Shown here: positions 8,331-17,273 of the stretch, piece after piece
How the letters are laid out: every line of letters begins with the position of its first letter
Numbering within the stretch: position 1 is the first letter of the stretch
Assembly (NCBI GenBank): GCA_963808545.1
Contig: CAWEGB010000006.1
Coordinates: forward strand, 248,001 to 312,000
Length of the DNA: 64,000 nt
Source: JACVRW01 sp963808545
Lineage (GTDB): Bacteria; Actinomycetota; Thermoleophilia; Solirubrobacterales; Thermoleophilaceae
Reading direction: 5' to 3'
Translations under genes and position numbers: made by a program
Notes under the pieces: model-generated
What the model saw: the letters and a program-made list of their open reading frames with translations, nothing else
The model's database searches: none
Told to the model about the DNA's origin: nothing

Positions 8331-11300
8331 TCAGCGGCCGCGCAGGCGACCGAGAGCCAGTCGCTCCAACTCGCCGAGCCCGCGCCAGACCCAGCGCGCG
8401 GCGTCCTCGACGAAACCCACCTGGCCGTCGCCGGGGAGCGCCCGCCCGTCGGGGAAGGGGCCGAAGCCGGCCGGCCCCGCGGCGGGCGCCGCCGTCACCG
8501 AGCGCGCGATCTCGCGACCGTCCTCCACCACCATGTCGATCTCCACGTCGAGGCTCAGCTCGGCCCGCTGGCTCTCGAGTCCGAGCTCCTCGCCGATCGG
8601 GTGGCTGTCAAGTTGGTGCAGCGTGAGCTCGAGCTCACGCGCGGTCGGCCGGCTGCGCACACGCTGGACCGAGATAGGGGCCTCAACCACGGACTGGTAG
8701 CACGAGCGCGTTCCGTCGGCCGCGTCGCGGAACTGCTTGAGGAACACCTGGCCGATCTGGCCGAGGAACATGTCGGTCATGAGGTCGGCGGCCAGGCCGA
8801 GGTCGACGGCGCCGGCGGTGAGCTGGCTGACGAGCGCCTCGGGGCCCTCCACTGCGCCATCCGCGCCCGCCGCCGGCGCCGCGGCGCCCTCGGCGATCTC
8901 CAGGAACGGCCGCCAGCCCGCGCCCTCGTCGCGGCCGAAGTTGCCCCCGAAGGCCTCCAGCCTCACCTGGCCGCCGAGCCCGTCGCCGGGCGAGAACCTC
9001 CCCATCGTCTTGGCGTAACCGTAGGCCTCGCGTCCCCCGAGGTAGGACATCGGGTTGTCGACGAAGATGTAGGGAACGGCCAGCACCACCCGCTCCGGGG
9101 TGAACATGCCGCCCAGCCTCCGGCCGGCCACCACCGGCACCCAGAACGATGCCTGGGTCTCGGTCACCGCCCCCCAGCGGTCGAACGGGGGCGTGAGGGA
9201 GGCCACGCGACCGAACTCGCCGATCAGCAGCAGCACGCGCGAGGTGAGCGGGCGGTACTCCATCGCCGTCCCCGCGGGCTCGTTGAACATCCGCTCGACC
9301 AGCAGGCCGATGCGGTTCTCGTCGCCGCGCAGGAGCAGGCTGCGCAGCCGGCCGCGCGAGCACGCGAACGGTGGCGGTGCGGTGGCCCGGCCGCCGAACT
9401 CAACGTAGCCGGGGAGCTCCACCGTGCGCGGACGCAGCCAGCGGTCGCCGCGCCCGGGGATCGGGCGCCCTTCCCCGGCGATCGCCGCGGCGGCCTCGAT
9501 CCCCGAGATCACGGCTGCCTCCACGCAGCCGCCGTCGATTCCGTTGCGCGTCCAGTCCCCCGCCAGCGCCAGGTTCTCGAAGCCGGAGTCGTCGGAGGCC
9601 AGCCGATGCGCCACCGAGCCCGCGGGGGTGAGCACGTAGCGCTCGGAGGGCGCGACGTTGGCGCGCCAGTACTGGGCCTCGAAGCGTTCGGCCCCCGAGC
9701 GGTCGTCCGGGTCCACCAGCACGCTCCAGTCGAACTCACCGTTGTCCGAGACCGCCGCCGGCCAGAGGGTGCTCATGTCGCGGCGCAGGAACTCGATCGC
9801 GTTGCGGCGCACGCGTGCCGTGGCCTGCGCCTGGGTCTCGCCCGGCCGGTCCTCGAGCACGCCGCAGAAGTAGCCGATCGTGCGCACGTCCTCCGCCTGC
9901 GTCCAGCACTCACGCGGGATGAGGTGGGTCATGTCGCAGTAGGTGTCGATGGGCTCGACGTAGCACCCCGCCACGGAGTTGCCGCCGTGCTCCCAGCCGA
10001 GCGCCTCGCCGTCGCGGTTGGCCCACACCTGGAAGGCCTGGGTCTGGACGGTCACCGCTCGCTCGATGCCGCGGCGGAAGCGCTCGTCGCGCTCCATCAG
10101 CTCGGCGCAGATCGGCTCCAGGGCGCCCACCGGTATGCCCAGCACCACGGCGTCGAAGTCCACTCCGCGGCGCAGCAGCAGCGGATCGTGACCGAGCGGG
10201 TTGCCGCGCAGCTCGAAGTCGTGTCCACGGGCATCCGGCTCGAGCTGGTCCCAGAGCGGCTCGCTGGGCCAGCACGGCAGGCCCTCCACGTCCGCCAGGG
10301 GCTCGTACTCCTCGGCCCCGTCGTTCAGGCCGGCCTGGGGCACGATCTCGATCGAATCGATCCTCTGCGCATCGGCGGCCACGCCGAGGCCGGTCACCTC
10401 GTTGAAGAACCGGAACCGGACCCCGCGCCGGCGCAGCACCTCGTAGAGCGGCGTGAACACGACGTCGCCCATGCCGGCCTGCATCTTGCGCATGAACGAG
10501 CCCCGGTAGCTGAACACCAGCCGCAGCAGGTCGCTCGTGGCCGTCCCCGCGGCCACGTCGGCCGCGGCGATCGATCCACCGGGGAACCCGAAGGCCACGT
10601 CGTAGACGGCCCGGAGCACCGGGGCCCGGCCCTCCGGGGTGCGGCCCAGGGTCACCTCCTTGGCTCCGTGGCGGGCGAGCCACGCCGACCATTCCTCGTC
10701 GTTGACGGCGTCGAAGCCGTGCTCGAGCACGCCGTCCTCGACGATGCCGGCCAGGGTGGACACGCCCGTATCGACGACCGTGAAGTAGAGGCGCAGCTCC
10801 GGGTCGTCGTCGATCACGTCGCGCACCACCAGCCAGAGCCAGTCGCGAAAGCCCCTCAGGAGGCGGGCCAGCAGGGCCGGCTGAGCGGCCTGGCGGGCGA
10901 CCATGTGGTCGGTGGCGCCCGCGCGCGTGCCGGCCAGGCGCTCGGCCATGGCGAGCAGCCGCTCGGCCCCCTCGAGCGGCAGCTCCACCAGCTCCACGGC
11001 CAGCTCTCGCGCCAGGTCCTCGAACCAGTCCGGCACGAAGGGCAGGTCGGGTTCGCCCAGGTCGAGATCACGGTCGTCGTTCAGCGAGCGCCAGGCCGAC
11101 AGCGCCCAGCCGCAGGCCGTGGCCGCGATCTCCCAGAACGTCGGCAGCTCGCCCGCCTCGCCCGGGCGGAGCGGATTGCGCGGGAAGTCGAGGGCGTGGG
11201 CATGCCAGCCCTCGCCCTGGCGGTCGTAGAGCACGAGCCGGTCACACGGCACGAAGGCCTCGTCGACCGTGGCCAGCGGTGTGCCTGGCTCACGCCCGAG

Positions 11301-11564
11301 CTCCTCGTAGGCGTCGCGCATGAGGCGAAAGGCGTTGTCGTAGAAGCCGAACCAGATGTGAAGGCCGTGCTCCTCGATGCGCTGCGCCCTGCCGGCGTTG
11401 CGGCCGCTGGCCCCCTTGCCCCCCACTCGCCAGCCCAGCTGGTGAACGGTTACCTCGAAACGTTCACGCAGCTCCGGCGTGGCGGTGAGCTCGAAGGCCG
11501 CGGTCAGCCCGCCGACTCCGCCGCCGAGCACCGCCACCTTCGTTCTGTGGCTCGTTTCGTTCAC
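8331..11564 (-). CDS. FAD/NAD(P)-dependent oxidoreductase fused to an acetoacetate-decarboxylase-like domain
   Basis: A 1077-residue fusion. Residues about 8-40 hold a dinucleotide-binding GGGVGGLTAAFEL followed by an amine-oxidase/phytoene-desaturase-type GG motif. This domain runs to about residue 680 and ends with the FAD-contact segment NLALAGDWTRNGIDGGCVEAA. From about 715 to 960 the sequence turns acetoacetate-decarboxylase-like: FVDNPMSYLGGREAYGYAKTMG matches the region around the Schiff-base lysine, although the second Lys of the usual KK pair is Thr. I placed the start at the GTG at 11564, because an ATG at 11627 would overlap the divergent gene. The substrate is unknown. Confidence 0.8.
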   Translation of the reverse strand: MNETSHRTKVAVLGGGVGGLTAAFELTATPELRERFEVTVHQLGWRVGGKGASGRNAGRAQRIEEHGLHIWFGFYDNAFRLMRDAYEELGREPGTPLATVDEAFVPCDRLVLYDRQGEGWHAHALDFPRNPLRPGEAGELPTFWEIAATACGWALSAWRSLNDDRDLDLGEPDLPFVPDWFEDLARELAVELVELPLEGAERLLAMAERLAGTRAGATDHMVARQAAQPALLARLLRGFRDWLWLVVRDVIDDDPELRLYFTVVDTGVSTLAGIVEDGVLEHGFDAVNDEEWSAWLARHGAKEVTLGRTPEGRAPVLRAVYDVAFGFPGGSIAAADVAAGTATSDLLRLVFSYRGSFMRKMQAGMGDVVFTPLYEVLRRRGVRFRFFNEVTGLGVAADAQRIDSIEIVPQAGLNDGAEEYEPLADVEGLPCWPSEPLWDQLEPDARGHDFELRGNPLGHDPLLLRRGVDFDAVVLGIPVGALEPICAELMERDERFRRGIERAVTVQTQAFQVWANRDGEALGWEHGGNSVAGCYVEPIDTYCDMTHLIPRECWTQAEDVRTIGYFCGVLEDRPGETQAQATARVRRNAIEFLRRDMSTLWPAAVSDNGEFDWSVLVDPDDRSGAERFEAQYWRANVAPSERYVLTPAGSVAHRLASDDSGFENLALAGDWTRNGIDGGCVEAAVISGIEAAAAIAGEGRPIPGRGDRWLRPRTVELPGYVEFGGRATAPPPFACSRGRLRSLLLRGDENRIGLLVERMFNEPAGTAMEYRPLTSRVLLLIGEFGRVASLTPPFDRWGAVTETQASFWVPVVAGRRLGGMFTPERVVLAVPYIFVDNPMSYLGGREAYGYAKTMGRFSPGDGLGGQVRLEAFGGNFGRDEGAGWRPFLEIAEGAAAPAAGADGAVEGPEALVSQLTAGAVDLGLAADLMTDMFLGQIGQVFLKQFRDAADGTRSCYQSVVEAPISVQRVRSRPTARELELTLHQLDSHPIGEELGLESQRAELSLDVEIDMVVEDGREIARSVTAAPAAGPAGFGPFPDGRALPGDGQVGFVEDAARWVWRGLGELERLALGRLRGR

Positions 11565-11609
11565 GTGAAAGTTGGGTGGCGCCCCCCGCCGCCGTGCGAT
11601 CCTACCCCC

Positions 11610-12035
11610 GTGTCCGGTAACGGCCAACGCATCTCCGAGACCGAGCTGCGCCTGATCCTGCAGGGCTACGAGTTGTGGAACGCCGGCGATCCCGAGGGCC
11701 TCGCCTCACTCTGCTTCACCGACGACATCGAATGGCACAACGCGCCGGAGTGGCCGGGCCAGAGCTCCTACCGGGGTTCCGACACGGTGGTGCGCTTCCT
11801 GCGCGAAGAGGTCGTGGGGGTGATCGAGCTGGGGGAGATCGAGATCGAGCAGGTCGACGTGCACGGCGACGAGGTCCTCATCTCGATGCTCGCCCGCACC
11901 CGCGGGCACGATTCGAACCTCGACATCGGGAAGATTCCCGTCTTCCACGTGGCCCGGATCCGAGACGGCAAGGTCTGCCGCATCCGGGCGTTCCTGGGAC
12001 GTGACGAGGCGCTGACGGCGGCGCGCGGCGGCTGA
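11610..12035 (+). CDS. SnoaL/NTF2-like protein
   Basis: A 141-residue protein with the alpha+beta cone of the NTF2/SnoaL superfamily: an N-terminal helix ending in GYELWNAGDPEGLASL, then a DDIEWHNAPEWPG strand and a C-terminal sheet. These proteins are small cyclases, isomerases or ligand binders. A GTG start is chosen directly after CCTACCCCC. It is divergent from the FAD/decarboxylase fusion, so the two may share a substrate or a regulator. Confidence 0.8.
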   Translation: MSGNGQRISETELRLILQGYELWNAGDPEGLASLCFTDDIEWHNAPEWPGQSSYRGSDTVVRFLREEVVGVIELGEIEIEQVDVHGDEVLISMLARTRGHDSNLDIGKIPVFHVARIRDGKVCRIRAFLGRDEALTAARGG

Positions 12036-12045
12036 CCCGGCGGCC

Positions 12046-12184
12046 GCGCTCCGCTCGGGCCTGCGCGGCGGGCCGGGGTGTGGTCCGTTTGGCTGGGGAG
12101 GGGGACCCCCTCGATGTCGAGTTATGCCTCCATAGCGGCACAAACTCGCGCCACGAAGCGCCGCGCAGGGCTCGAGCGGAACGC
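12046..12184. repeat. Intergenic repeat, copy A, with terminal inverted repeats
   Basis: About 139 bp between the SnoaL-like gene and azlC. The left arm (12046-12070) and right arm (12159-12184) are inverted copies of about 25 bp with a few mismatches. A hairpin CGAGTT-A-TGCC...GGCA-CA-AACTCG occupies 12118-12148. ACGAAGCGCCGCGCAG and CGAGCGGAACG in the right arm recur at 62959-62990, and the central hairpin recurs in altered form there, so this is one of at least two copies. Confidence 0.7.
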
Positions 12185-12226
12185 AGCCGCCGATGTTCAC
12201 GCGGCGCGTGCGTAGCCTCGGCGGGC

Positions 12227-12964
12227 ATGTCGTCGCCGCCTGCCGAGACCCGCTCCCACGCCGCTCTCCTGGCCGGCGGCGTGCGCGCCGGGATCCCGTT
12301 CGCGATCGCGGGCGGCATCCTGGCGGCCTCGTTCGGCGTGGTGGCGCAGGACGCGGGGCTCACGGCGCTCGACGCGATCGTGATGTCGGCGATCATGTTC
12401 GCGGGGTCGGCACAGTTCGCCGCCATCGCGATCATCGGGGGCGGCGGCACGGTGGGCGCCGCGCTGGGCGCGGCCGCGCTGATGAACTCGCGCTTCCTGC
12501 CCATGGGCGCGGCGCTGGCCCCGTCGCTGCCGGGCGGCCCGCTCAAGCGCGCGGCTCAGGGACAGGCCGTGGTCGACGCGTCGTGGGCGGTGGCCGCCCG
12601 CGGCGACGGCAGCTTCGACCGCTGGATGCTGATCGGGGCCTCGCTGATCCAGTACGCCACCTGGGTGCTGGGCACCATCGTCGGAGCCTTCGGCGCCGAC
12701 CTGATCGGCGATCCGCGCGCGCTCGGGCTCGACGCGATCTTCCCGGCCTTCTTCCTGGGGCTCCTCATCACCGAGATGCACGGACGGCGGGCGCTGGCCG
12801 TCGGGCTCGCCGGCGCCGCCATCTCGCTGGCCTTCGTGCCCTTCACTCCCGTGGGCGTGCCGGTGCTGACGGCCAGCCTCGCTGCTCTGGCGGGACTCAC
12901 CAGCTCGGCCAAGGAGTCGGCCCGCGAGGCGGCCGCGCGCGAGAGGAAGGACCGCGAGTCATGA
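12227..12964 (+). CDS. azlC: Branched-chain amino acid exporter large subunit AzlC
   Basis: A 245-residue membrane protein of the AzlC family with conserved segments MFAGSAQFAAIA and ALMNSRFLPMG and about five helices. AzlC pairs with the small AzlD to export branched-chain amino acids and analogues. The ATG at 12227 lies 8 nt after TAGCCT (12213-12218). Its stop overlaps the azlD start (ATGA). The C-terminal 25 residues are a charged tail rich in Lys, Arg and Glu. Confidence 0.92.
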   Translation: MSSPPAETRSHAALLAGGVRAGIPFAIAGGILAASFGVVAQDAGLTALDAIVMSAIMFAGSAQFAAIAIIGGGGTVGAALGAAALMNSRFLPMGAALAPSLPGGPLKRAAQGQAVVDASWAVAARGDGSFDRWMLIGASLIQYATWVLGTIVGAFGADLIGDPRALGLDAIFPAFFLGLLITEMHGRRALAVGLAGAAISLAFVPFTPVGVPVLTASLAALAGLTSSAKESAREAAARERKDRES

Positions 12965-13266
12965 GCACGAGCGTGGCTCTGATCGGCGGCGGCGCCCTGA
13001 TCACGGCGGCCATCCGCGCGGCGGGACCGGTGGCTCTGGGAGGACGCGAGCTGCCGCTCTGGTTCCTGAGCATGGTCGTGCTGCTCGCCCCGGCCCTGCT
13101 CGCGGCGCTGGTGGCCACTCAGGCGCTCGCCGATGGAGATCGGCTCACCATCGGTCCCGAGACCGCGGGGGTGGCCGCGGCCGGGCTCGTGGTCTGGCGC
13201 ACCGGCTCGCTCGTGGCCTGCGCGCTCGTGGCGGCGGCGCTGACCGCGCTGCTGCGACTGCTCTAG
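12961..13266 (+). CDS. azlD: Branched-chain amino acid exporter small subunit AzlD
   Basis: A 101-residue protein with three or four membrane helices, consistent with AzlD. The order azlC-azlD with an ATGA overlap is typical. The ATG is inside the end of azlC, so translation is likely coupled. It ends 7 nt from the convergent reductase gene, with no clear terminator between them. Confidence 0.9.
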   Translation: MSTSVALIGGGALITAAIRAAGPVALGGRELPLWFLSMVVLLAPALLAALVATQALADGDRLTIGPETAGVAAAGLVVWRTGSLVACALVAAALTALLRLL

Positions 13267-13273
13267 CCGGCGC

Positions 13274-13864
13274 TCACGGTCCGAGGCCTCCCTGTGGCTT
13301 GTAGTACAGCCCGACGGCGCCGTTCGAATAGGCGGTGGCACTCAGCAGCTCCATACCGCGCCGCTCGTCGATCCCGTCGAACCAGTTGGCACCGGCCGAC
13401 ACGACGGGATACACGACCAGGTGGTACTGGTCGACCAGGCCCAGCCGGACGAGGGTCTGCGCCAATCGTGCACCGCCCGACAGGTGGATGTCGCCACCCG
13501 GCTGTGCCTTGAGCTGGTCGACGAAGGCCACGATGTCCTCATCGCCGTGCGCCCGCACCGCCTCGGCGTTGTTCCACTCCAGCGCGGGTTCCTCCCGCGC
13601 GCCCGTGAACACGTATTTCTTGTAGGCGTTCATCTTGCGGGCCATGCTCTTGGCGCTGTCCGAGCTTCCCTCGGCCGACTCGGCGCCCGGCCAGTAGGCG
13701 ACCATCTCCTCGTAGGTGGTCCGGCCCATCAGGATCGTGTCGAAGGTGCCGTACAGGCGATCGAGCTCTGCGTACAGATCCGCCGGAATGCCGGTTACCC
13801 AGGCATCGGGATCGTCGAGCCGCCCGCTCAGGGTGGTCATCATCTGCATCACAACTTTGCGCAT
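13274..13864 (-). CDS. RibD C-terminal/dihydrofolate-reductase-fold protein
   Basis: A 196-residue protein of the DHFR-like RibD_C family, often annotated as 'dihydrofolate reductase family'. TILMGRTTYEEM, DIHLSGGARLAQTL and QYHLVVYPV are the characteristic strands and NADPH-loop elements. It is a stand-alone reductase domain with no deaminase part, so a role in riboflavin synthesis is unlikely; these proteins are generic NADPH-dependent reductases. It is divergent from a LysR regulator. Confidence 0.85.
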   Translation of the reverse strand: MRKVVMQMMTTLSGRLDDPDAWVTGIPADLYAELDRLYGTFDTILMGRTTYEEMVAYWPGAESAEGSSDSAKSMARKMNAYKKYVFTGAREEPALEWNNAEAVRAHGDEDIVAFVDQLKAQPGGDIHLSGGARLAQTLVRLGLVDQYHLVVYPVVSAGANWFDGIDERRGMELLSATAYSNGAVGLYYKPQGGLGP

Positions 13865-13917
13865 GGCCCGAGGGTCGCTCGTGCCGGGCGCCTGATCAAC
13901 GGCCGATTCGCGATCGC

Positions 13918-13933
13918 AGCGAGTAGCCTCGCT
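13918..13933. promoter_or_regulatory. Inverted repeat overlapping the LysR-gene promoter
   Basis: AGCGAG-TAGC-CTCGCT is a perfect 6-bp inverted repeat with a 4-bp spacer. The spacer and right arm include TAGCCT (13924-13929), the presumed -10 of the LysR gene, 9 nt before its ATG. A regulator bound here would block its own promoter and could also act on the divergent reductase gene. Confidence 0.5.
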
Positions 13934-13938
13934 AATCG

Positions 13939-14847
13939 ATGTGGGAAACCATCCAGCTCCGGGAGATCAGGGTCTTCCTCGCCCTCGCGGACGAGCTCCA
14001 CTTCGGGCGAGCGGCCGAGCGCCTTGGGCTCACGCAGTCGCGGGTCAGCCAGAGCCTGCGCGAGCTCGAGGCCAAGCTCGGCGAGAGCCTCGTCCACCGA
14101 ACGAGCCGTCGCGTGGCGCTGACGGCGGCCGGCGAGCGTTTCCTGGCGAACGTCGATCCGGCCCATCGGCAGCTGGCGGCCGTCCTCGAGCGAGCGAGCC
14201 ACGACGGAGGCGAGATCGAGGGAACGGTGCGGATCGGACTGCCCAACGGCGTTCCCGGGGGAGCCCGGCTGGTGGAGCTCATCAAGGCGTTCGAGGAACG
14301 TCACCCTGGCTGCGACGTCGACGTCAAGGAGCTGACGCTGTCGAGCCGATTCGAGCCATTGCGCCACGGCGACGTGGATCTGATGGCGAGCCGCCTCCCC
14401 CTGCGCCAGCCCGACCTGGTGGTGGGCCCGACGCTGTCGCGAGAGCCTCGGGTGCTCGCCGTGGCTACAGATCATCCGCTCGGCGGTCGGGCCGAGGTGA
14501 CGACGGAGGACATCGCTGACTACGAGGTGGTCGACGTGACCGGAATGATTCCGACGGAGCTGGAAGGTGTGCTGATCCCCGAGCGGTCCTTGTCGGGAAG
14601 GCCGATGAAGCGCCGACGGCTGAAGCACCACGACTGGAGCGAGCTCGTGACCATGATCGCCCGAGGAAAGATCGTTCACCCCACGTTCGCCGGCCAATTC
14701 GCTCATCCGGGGATCCGTTGCGTGCCGATCACCGACTTGCCGATGTGGACCAGCGCCCTCGTATGGCGCCGGCGCGATTCCGGCCGGTGGCTGCGCGCGT
14801 TCGTCGAGGTCGCCGAGAGCGTCCTCTCGCCTGCTCCTACGTCTTGA
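13939..14847 (+). CDS. LysR-family transcriptional regulator
   Basis: A 302-residue protein. The N-terminal winged helix (about residues 1-62) contains FGRAAERLGLTQSRVSQSLRELEAKLG, the standard LysR reading head, written here in full only as the motif range 21-47. A linker helix and a two-lobed effector domain (about 90-295) follow. LysR regulators usually control the divergent neighbour, here the RibD-like reductase. The effector is unknown. Its last 11 nt overlap the convergent HdeD-like gene. Confidence 0.93.
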   Translation: MWETIQLREIRVFLALADELHFGRAAERLGLTQSRVSQSLRELEAKLGESLVHRTSRRVALTAAGERFLANVDPAHRQLAAVLERASHDGGEIEGTVRIGLPNGVPGGARLVELIKAFEERHPGCDVDVKELTLSSRFEPLRHGDVDLMASRLPLRQPDLVVGPTLSREPRVLAVATDHPLGGRAEVTTEDIADYEVVDVTGMIPTELEGVLIPERSLSGRPMKRRRLKHHDWSELVTMIARGKIVHPTFAGQFAHPGIRCVPITDLPMWTSALVWRRRDSGRWLRAFVEVAESVLSPAPTS

Positions 14848-15427
14848 GCTTGCGGATCTGGAAGGCCTTGACGATGTCCGTCACCCCGTGGAGCAGGGCC
14901 CAGATGCCCGCGAAGACCAGGAGCAGGTAGGCCTTGTCGATGAAGAACTGGCCGCCGGTCCAGAAGGCGAGCATGATCATCAGGATCCCGGAGATGAGCC
15001 CGACCCACCAGAGCTCGTTGACTTCCCGCTCGACGAAGGCCTGAATCGTCCAGAACACCCCCACCAGGAGGAACAGGAAGCCGAGGATGTCGGCGATGCC
15101 GGCGAACGTGTCCTCGGGATTGAACAGGGCGATCACCCCGGCGACGATGAACAGCAGGCCGAACAGGTACCAGATCCATTTCAGCGTGGGGGCCACCGCG
15201 GCGACCATGAACTGCTGCATGCCGGACAGCAGGAACATGAGACCGATCAGCACCCCGACGGTGGTGATCGAGGCCTGATCGAACTGCAGGATGACCAGGG
15301 CGATCAGGATCCACGCGATCCCGGCCACCAGCCACAGCCACCACAGACGGCCGAACTCACCGGCGATCGCCCGCAGCTCCGGATCAGGCGCAACCGAGCT
15401 CTCAACAGGGCCAGCCGAGCTCTCCAC
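14837..15427 (-). CDS. HdeD/DUF308-family membrane protein
   Basis: A 196-residue protein with a short acidic N-terminus and six or seven hydrophobic helices in a DUF308 pattern (paired helices with GLMFLLSGMQQF and FLFLLVGVFWTIQAF). HdeD proteins are linked to acid resistance in enterobacteria; in actinobacteria they are common and of unknown role. The start is the GTG at 15427, set by AAGGAGG at 15435-15441. TACGCT further upstream may be the -10. Confidence 0.88.
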   Translation of the reverse strand: MESSAGPVESSVAPDPELRAIAGEFGRLWWLWLVAGIAWILIALVILQFDQASITTVGVLIGLMFLLSGMQQFMVAAVAPTLKWIWYLFGLLFIVAGVIALFNPEDTFAGIADILGFLFLLVGVFWTIQAFVEREVNELWWVGLISGILMIMLAFWTGGQFFIDKAYLLLVFAGIWALLHGVTDIVKAFQIRKLKT

Positions 15428-15542
15428 GACACCACCTCCTTGGTCGAATTGTGCGCTCGGCAGCGTACTCCTCGCTCCGGCTGCGATGTGAAACTTCGCG
15501 CCCCGGGTTGCTCGCTCGGCCTCGCACGTCGATGATGGCACC

Positions 15543-16193
15543 ATGCGCCTGCCCGAAGCCGTGGCTCTGGCCGCGTTGCGCCCGGTCGTGGGAGCCGTGC
15601 GCCTCGGCGGCCGAGCAGCCGAGGCCGCGACCCTCGGAGTGGTCGACATCGTGCTCCGCTCGCGGGTCACCGAGGAGGTGCTCGACCGCGTCCTCACCAG
15701 CCCGCTGATGCGCGAATCGATGAGCCGGGCGCTAGAGGGGCCGATCGTGGAGGAGATCGGGCGCGATTTCGTGCGTCATCGCGTGGTGGAGCGGGTGACG
15801 GAGATCGTGCTCGCGGGGGACGCCGTCGACCGCGCGGCCGCGCGGGTGCTCGAAGGGCCGGAGCTCGAGCGCGTGGTGGAGGCCGCGGTGGCCAGCCCGG
15901 CCGTGGAGCGCACCGTGGCTCAGGTGATCGACAGCCGCCTGGTCGATCAGACGGTGGCCAACCTGCTCGAGAGCGAGGAGCTGTGGGTGCTGGTGGAGGA
16001 GATCGCCCGCAGCCCGGCCGTGACCGACGCCATCGCCACCCAGAGCCTCGGGTTCGCCGACCAGGTCGCGGGGGAGGTCCGCTCCCGTTCGCGCGACGCC
16101 GACGACTGGCTCGAGCGCGCAGCCCGCCGGGCGTTGCGCCGCGGCGACCGCCCCCGACCCGACGGGCGAGGCCCCAGCCCGGCCGGGCGATGA
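15543..16193 (+). CDS. Helical-repeat protein of unknown function
   Basis: A 216-residue protein. From about residue 40 to 175 it is built from loose 18-24 residue amphipathic units that often contain SP-x-V or a similar turn (SPLMRESM, SPAVERTVAQVI, SPAVTDAIATQ). The C-terminus is basic and Pro/Arg-rich. No enzyme motif or membrane helix is apparent. Its stop overlaps the ATG of the RDD gene, so it is probably a partner of that membrane protein. I do not recognise a named family. Confidence 0.7.
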   Translation: MRLPEAVALAALRPVVGAVRLGGRAAEAATLGVVDIVLRSRVTEEVLDRVLTSPLMRESMSRALEGPIVEEIGRDFVRHRVVERVTEIVLAGDAVDRAAARVLEGPELERVVEAAVASPAVERTVAQVIDSRLVDQTVANLLESEELWVLVEEIARSPAVTDAIATQSLGFADQVAGEVRSRSRDADDWLERAARRALRRGDRPRPDGRGPSPAGR

Positions 16194-16747
16194 GCCACGC
16201 CGAAGACCGCCCGCCCGGCTCCGCCTCGGCTCGCATCCGTGCGGCACGGGCGCGCGAGGTGGCCAGCCGTGTCCACGGCGAGGCGCCCGTGACCGACCGG
16301 GTCACCGAGTACGAGGGTCTCGTGACGCGGGCGCTGGCCTTCGCGGTGGACGCCGCGGTCATCAACGGTGTCGCGGCAGGGGTGGGCTTGGTGGTTGGCC
16401 TGGCGCTGTCGATCCTCGACGTGCCCGGTGGCGTGGAGAAGGCGCTCTTCGCTGTCGGCGGTGTGGCCTGGTTCTTCTGGTGGATCGGCTACTTCGTGAC
16501 CTTCTGGTCGAGCACGGGGCAGACGCCGGGCAACCGGCTGCTGCACATCCGCGTCTGTGACGCCGGGGATCGCACACCGCTGCGCCCACGGCGGTCGTTC
16601 ATGCGCCTCGTCTACCTGAGCCTCGCCGCGATCCCTCTGTTCGCCGGCTTCCTGCCGATCCTGTTCGACTCGCGGCGGCGCGGCGTGCACGACATGCTCG
16701 CGCGGTCGGTGGTGGTGGGCGAGGAAGCACCACCTCCGGCGGTCTGA
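16190..16747 (+). CDS. RDD-family membrane protein
   Basis: A 185-residue protein. After a charged N-terminus of about 45 residues come RALAFAVDAAVING (the Arg and Asp of the RDD signature) and three or four membrane helices. SSTGQTPGNRLLHIRV is the conserved central loop, and LFDSRRRGVHDMLA the conserved C-terminal motif. RDD proteins are small transport or membrane-stress proteins of poorly known function. The ATGA overlap with the preceding gene indicates translational coupling. Confidence 0.9.
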   Translation: MSHAEDRPPGSASARIRAARAREVASRVHGEAPVTDRVTEYEGLVTRALAFAVDAAVINGVAAGVGLVVGLALSILDVPGGVEKALFAVGGVAWFFWWIGYFVTFWSSTGQTPGNRLLHIRVCDAGDRTPLRPRRSFMRLVYLSLAAIPLFAGFLPILFDSRRRGVHDMLARSVVVGEEAPPPAV

Positions 16748-16808
16748 GGCGAACGCGCCCAAACGCGCGCGCCCGCACCGCCGGGGGCGTACCATCTGAA
16801 CAGAGCAC

Positions 16809-17273
16809 ATGGTTGAGATCGGCGTGGTACTGGTGGTCATGGGGGTTGCCCTGATGGTGGCCGAGGCCCACGCGCCCGGGGGCATCCTGGGATCCATCGG
16901 CGCCGCGGCGCTGGTGGGAGGGCTGGTGGTGGCCGTCAGCGCGGCGGGCGCCGCCACCGCCGTGGTCGTGGCGGCGGCGCTGGCCGCCGCCCTGGTGTCC
17001 GCTCTCTGGCTGGGCGTGGCCACGCGCAAGGCGCTCGCGGCCGGTCGCCTGCGGGTGTCTTCGGGACGCGAGGCCCTGAGCGGGCGTGCCGGAGTGGTCC
17101 GCAGCTGGTCGGACGGGGTGGGCCAGGTGTTCGTCGACGGAGCGCTCTGGCGGGCCAGGCCCAGCGTGCTGGAGGAGGCCGAGCTGAGCGAGGGTGATTC
17201 CGTGGTGGTGGAGCGCGTGACCGGGCTGACGCTCGCCGTGCGGCGAGCCGAGGATTGGGAGCAACCGTGGTGA
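16809..17273 (+). CDS. NfeD-like membrane protein
   Basis: A 154-residue protein with two or three membrane helices (about residues 1-75) and a C-terminal OB-fold domain (about 90-150) containing GRAGVVRSWSDGVGQVFVDGALW, the usual NfeD barrel (motif at residues 91-113). It partners the slipin encoded next; in this family pair NfeD helps organise stomatin-like proteins in membrane microdomains. The stop is embedded in the start of the slipin gene. Confidence 0.88.
   Translation: MVEIGVVLVVMGVALMVAEAHAPGGILGSIGAAALVGGLVVAVSAAGAATAVVVAAALAAALVSALWLGVATRKALAAGRLRVSSGREALSGRAGVVRSWSDGVGQVFVDGALWRARPSVLEEAELSEGDSVVVERVTGLTLAVRRAEDWEQPW

Noticed and set aside
8601..11600. An open frame of over 1000 codons opposite the FAD/decarboxylase fusion
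   Set aside because: Only its last 141 codons (from 11610) resemble a protein family; the rest is a shadow of the minus-strand gene.
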